DNA of 64,000 nucleotides. Source: Dysosmobacter welbionis (lineage in GTDB: Bacteria; Bacillota; Clostridia; Oscillospirales; Oscillospiraceae). The notes below the pieces were generated by a model. That model searched no databases, was not told the DNA's origin, and saw only the letters and a list, made by a program, of their open reading frames with translations. Each line of letters starts with the position of its first letter. Position 1 is the stretch's first letter. Positions 61,264 to 64,000 of the stretch are shown in pieces. Location: the NCBI RefSeq assembly GCF_005121165.3, contig NZ_CP034413.3, forward strand, positions 868,001-932,000, written 5' to 3'. The position numbers and the translations under genes are program-made.

Positions 61264-62906
61264 TGTTCCAGCACCTCCGCATAGGTTTCAAACTCGCTCT
61301 GGAAGCGATAGCGCACCGTGATCTGCTTATTGTGGGATACCTCAATGCGGTCGATCAGCCGCTCAATGAGCGCACCGGTCAGCGCACGGTCGGTCTTGAT
61401 CTGTGCAGCATCCTGTTTCAGCGCCCGGTGCTGCTTGGTTTGGGCATCCATTGTCCGCAGACCGTCCTCCAACTGTTCCATTTCCACGGCAAGATCGGCA
61501 ATGCGGCTTTCGTACTTTTCCTTGTAGTCGAAATATTCATCCTTGGTGAGAACGCCTTGAACAAGGTTTTCATACAGGCTCCGCACGATACCGCGAAGCC
61601 GCTGGATTTCCTGTTTGCGGCTGGTGATCTTCTCCCGCAGCTCAGCGCGGTCAGCGGCCTGCCGGGGCAGTTCTGCAAGGGAGAGGGTGTATTGCCCCAG
61701 CGCCGTATCAAGCGCGTCCTGAAGCATATCTGCCAACATATCCAGCAACGCATCCTCGCGGATGGTCACGCCGGGGCAGGCATCCTTGCTGATTCGGCTC
61801 CTGCTCAGACAATGGTAGAAGTACACATCGTCGGACTTCTTACGGATGTTTCTCTGCCGGTGCAGGCTGCCGCCGCAATGGGTGCAGAACACCTTGCCTT
61901 TGAGCAAATTCGGTGTGTATGCGTTGATCTCCCGCGCCTTGGCGCGGCTGGCGGTCTGATTGAGAATTTCCTGCACCGCCGCGAACTGTTCCCGGCTGAT
62001 GATGGCCTCATGGGTGTCCCGCACCACCGTCCATTCCTCGGCATCAGCCTTGACCTGCCGGTGATCCACGGTTTTGGTCTGCCCCTGAACGAGATCTCCG
62101 GTGTAGACCTCGGAGCGGAGAATGACGCCGACCGTTCGGGTCTGCCACTTGCCGCTGCCGAGCAAATTTTCGTGGGTGATCTTTCCCTGCATCTTCTTGT
62201 AGTGGCTGGGGGTGAGGATGCCAGCCTCGTTCAGCCGCACGGCGATGGTATTCAGGCCAGCGCCCTTGGAAGCCCAACGAAACATCCGCTGCACCACGAC
62301 GGCGGCAACGGGGTCGATGATAAGCTGGTGGCAATCGTCCTCGGCTTTCAGATAGCCGTAGGGAGTACGCGCACCGATAAATTTGCCGTCCTTCATGGCC
62401 TGCCGCTGCTGCGCCCTGATCTTGCGCCCAATGTCCAAAGCGTAGGCTTCGTTTATCATGTTCCGCAGCGGGATGATGATACCGGAATGGGCATCCTCCG
62501 GGGCGGCGGTATCGAAGTTTTCATTGACCGCAATAAAGCGGATGCTGCGGATGCGGAAATACTGCTCGATGTAATAGCCGGTGTCGATGGTGTTCCGCCC
62601 CAAACGGGAGAGGTCTTTCACAATGACGCAGTTGACGTGACCGGCCTCAATATCCGAGAGCATCTGCTGAAAGCCCGGACGGTGGAAGTTTGTCCCGGTC
62701 GCGCCGTTGTCAATGTAGGTATCGTACACGCTGATCTCCGGGTACTGCTCCAGATAGCGGGCAATAATCATCTGCTGGGTTTCAATGGATACGCTGTGCG
62801 TGTGGGTATCCTCCACCGAAAGGCGGACATAGATCGCGGCGCGGCAAGCGGCGTCAGCCTCCTGCACGGCCACCGCAGCCGTTTCTTTTCTGCTTTTCCT
62901 TGCCAT
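61248..62906 (-). CDS. Large serine recombinase 2 of 3
   Basis: 552 aa. Catalytic Ser30 in YVRLSVED, KDLSRLGRNTIDTGYYIEQ, recombinase domain, zinc ribbon (CTHCGGSLHR ... HCLSRS ... ACPG), long coiled coil (~430-520). The N-terminal ~20 residues are a short extension absent from recombinase 3. It starts 2 nt after recombinase 1. Confidence 0.93.
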   Translation of the reverse strand: MARKSRKETAAVAVQEADAACRAAIYVRLSVEDTHTHSVSIETQQMIIARYLEQYPEISVYDTYIDNGATGTNFHRPGFQQMLSDIEAGHVNCVIVKDLSRLGRNTIDTGYYIEQYFRIRSIRFIAVNENFDTAAPEDAHSGIIIPLRNMINEAYALDIGRKIRAQQRQAMKDGKFIGARTPYGYLKAEDDCHQLIIDPVAAVVVQRMFRWASKGAGLNTIAVRLNEAGILTPSHYKKMQGKITHENLLGSGKWQTRTVGVILRSEVYTGDLVQGQTKTVDHRQVKADAEEWTVVRDTHEAIISREQFAAVQEILNQTASRAKAREINAYTPNLLKGKVFCTHCGGSLHRQRNIRKKSDDVYFYHCLSRSRISKDACPGVTIREDALLDMLADMLQDALDTALGQYTLSLAELPRQAADRAELREKITSRKQEIQRLRGIVRSLYENLVQGVLTKDEYFDYKEKYESRIADLAVEMEQLEDGLRTMDAQTKQHRALKQDAAQIKTDRALTGALIERLIDRIEVSHNKQITVRYRFQSEFETYAEVLEQCRNM

Positions 62907-62908
62907 GC

Positions 62909-64000
62909 TCAGCCCACCTTTCTCTGTTCGTAATCTTTCTGCTGCGCTGCCAGCGCCAGAAGCTGCAACGCCTTTTTGTATTCGTCCTCATGGGTAAAGG
63001 TAATATCCAGCTCCTTCTTCCCACGGACGCGGATGCTCTGTACCATGTGAATGAGCGCCCTGCGGTCTAAGGTTTCCAGCGTGGAGAACTGCGTAAACTG
63101 TGAAATCCAGCGGTTGCGCTCACTCCGGTTTTCCAGCACCTCCGTGAGTTTTTCCTTGAGAACGCGGACGCTCTCGCGGATGTCCTCAGCCTGCTTGGTG
63201 TACTTTGCCTTATAGGAAGCGTATTCTTCCTTGGTAAGCATACCCCCCACAAGACTCTCATAAAGCCGTGCCTTGAACTCCAGCACCTGCTCCAACCGGC
63301 GCTCGTTGTCGGTGATGTGGTCGCTGTATTCCTTGGCAAGCGCCTGATTGATGCTGGTCTGGTCAATGCCGGTCAGCAGCGCCTCCAGAGAAGCAATATT
63401 GCCGATATAGGCTTTCAGGCTGTCCCGCACACAGTCGATCAGGCTGCTTTCTTTCAGCATGACCGGATGGGCGCAGCCCTTTTTCTTGCCGGTAGGACAA
63501 TAATAGTAGTGGTACTCCTTGCCGTTTGCACGGTTGGTCTTGCGGGTCATGCGGCTTCCGCAGCACCCGCAGATCAGAATACCGGAGAACAGGTACACCG
63601 TATCCTCGTTGGGAGAAGTGCGGGTATCCAGTCCCTTAATGCGCTGCACCAGCTCAAAATCCTGACGGGCAATCAGCGCTTTATGGGCATCCGGGACGCG
63701 CACCCACTCGGAGGCGGGGCGCTGCTCCATCTGCTTGATCTTGTAATGCGGCGTACCCTGTTTGCCCTGCACCAGCGTTCCGGTGTAGGTTTCGTCCTGC
63801 AAGATGCGGATGATGGTGGTTGCCGACCACTTGCAGTCAGCCTTGTCCGCATAGCCCTTTTTCGCGTAGGGCAGACCGTTGTTCTTCTTGTACGCCAGCG
63901 GGGAGAGAATACCCAGCCGGTTCAGCTCTGCCGCGATCTTGGAGGCGCTTGCGCCCTCCAGCCGCATACGGAAGATGTCGCAGACAACGCGGGCGGCGTA
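62909..64000 (-). CDS. Large serine recombinase 1 of 3 (5' partial)
   Basis: The frame is open through the right edge, so the N-terminal catalytic domain is not visible. Present are the end of the recombinase domain (EGASASKIAAELNRLGILSP), the zinc ribbon (CGCCGSRMTRK ... YYYCPTGKKKGCAHP) and the coiled coil. First gene of the triple operon. Confidence 0.9.
   Translation of the reverse strand, partial: YAARVVCDIFRMRLEGASASKIAAELNRLGILSPLAYKKNNGLPYAKKGYADKADCKWSATTIIRILQDETYTGTLVQGKQGTPHYKIKQMEQRPASEWVRVPDAHKALIARQDFELVQRIKGLDTRTSPNEDTVYLFSGILICGCCGSRMTRKTNRANGKEYHYYYCPTGKKKGCAHPVMLKESSLIDCVRDSLKAYIGNIASLEALLTGIDQTSINQALAKEYSDHITDNERRLEQVLEFKARLYESLVGGMLTKEEYASYKAKYTKQAEDIRESVRVLKEKLTEVLENRSERNRWISQFTQFSTLETLDRRALIHMVQSIRVRGKKELDITFTHEDEYKKALQLLALAAQQKDYEQRKVG

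Larger units (their letters stand above)
59561..64000. mobile_element. Left end of a large serine-recombinase element (runs off the right edge)
   Basis: Begins at the break in the tyrosine integrase. It contains a small ORF and three tandem large serine recombinase genes, all on the minus strand, i.e. pointing at this end. This is the usual place for the recombination genes of TnpX/TndX-type elements. Confidence 0.75.

Noticed and set aside
61263-62933. 556-aa plus-strand open frame
   Set aside because: Antisense to a serine recombinase with a full catalytic motif.

Overview
The window looks like a chromosomal stretch of a gut Clostridia bacterium, probably of the Oscillospiraceae (Flavonifractor / Intestinimonas / Oscillibacter-like). 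This is an inference from GC-rich housekeeping genes, a very large SLH-anchored surface protein, and mobile-element gene families typical of that group (DUF6809/DUF6550-like proteins, MobC/relaxase, tandem tyrosine integrases, a triple large serine recombinase cluster). No rRNA or CRISPR array is present.

1-15 kb: a catabolic/transport region for a branched di- or tricarboxylate. It holds an aconitase-superfamily dehydratase with the small and large subunits fused in reversed order, an alpha/beta hydrolase, a sodium:solute symporter with its YhdT-like partner, an AEC permease, a DASS (SLC13) carboxylate transporter, two HMG-CoA-lyase-type enzymes, a CaiB-type CoA transferase and two sigma54-dependent activators. 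Three sequences fit the sigma54 -24/-12 consensus very well and sit upstream of the symporter operon, the DASS gene and the CoA transferase/lyase operon, so the region reads as a sigma54-controlled regulon. A citramalyl-CoA or HMG-CoA type route (CoA transfer, then lyase cleavage) is the best guess.

15.6-42.4 kb: a mobile island flanked by related ~50-bp repeats (15607-15656 and 42305-42354). Cargo: a Fic protein; an AT-rich six-gene defence operon with its own HTH regulator (MORC-like GHKL ATPase, Z1 helicase, DUF4420 nuclease, AIPR, C5 methyltransferase, Vsr); small element-associated genes; a 1026-aa protein with the signature motifs of cellular RNA-dependent RNA polymerases (DYDGD) and an overlapping unknown partner; excisionase- and replication-type HTH proteins; a candidate oriT; MobC, relaxase and two overlapping tyrosine integrases; a GHKL-ATPase/nuclease gene split by a frameshift; and two tRNA genes. 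There is no type IV secretion system, so the element looks mobilizable rather than self-conjugative.

42.6-56 kb: a LytTR response regulator and a 7TM GHKL histidine kinase (frameshifted), next to a 3492-aa secreted, SLH-anchored protein. A pair of direct repeats 21 bp apart just upstream of its promoter fits LytTR binding, so the two-component system probably controls the surface protein.

56.3-64 kb: a decayed second element related to the island backbone (excisionase interrupted by a ~110-bp palindromic insertion, HTH protein, Fic protein, tyrosine integrase). Its integrase is cut inside the catalytic HxxR motif by a third element carrying three tandem large serine recombinases, which runs off the right edge.

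Four genes (alpha/beta hydrolase, CoA transferase, GHKL-nuclease, histidine kinase) are each broken by what looks like loss of one base in a homopolymer run. This points to sequencing/assembly error as the first explanation.
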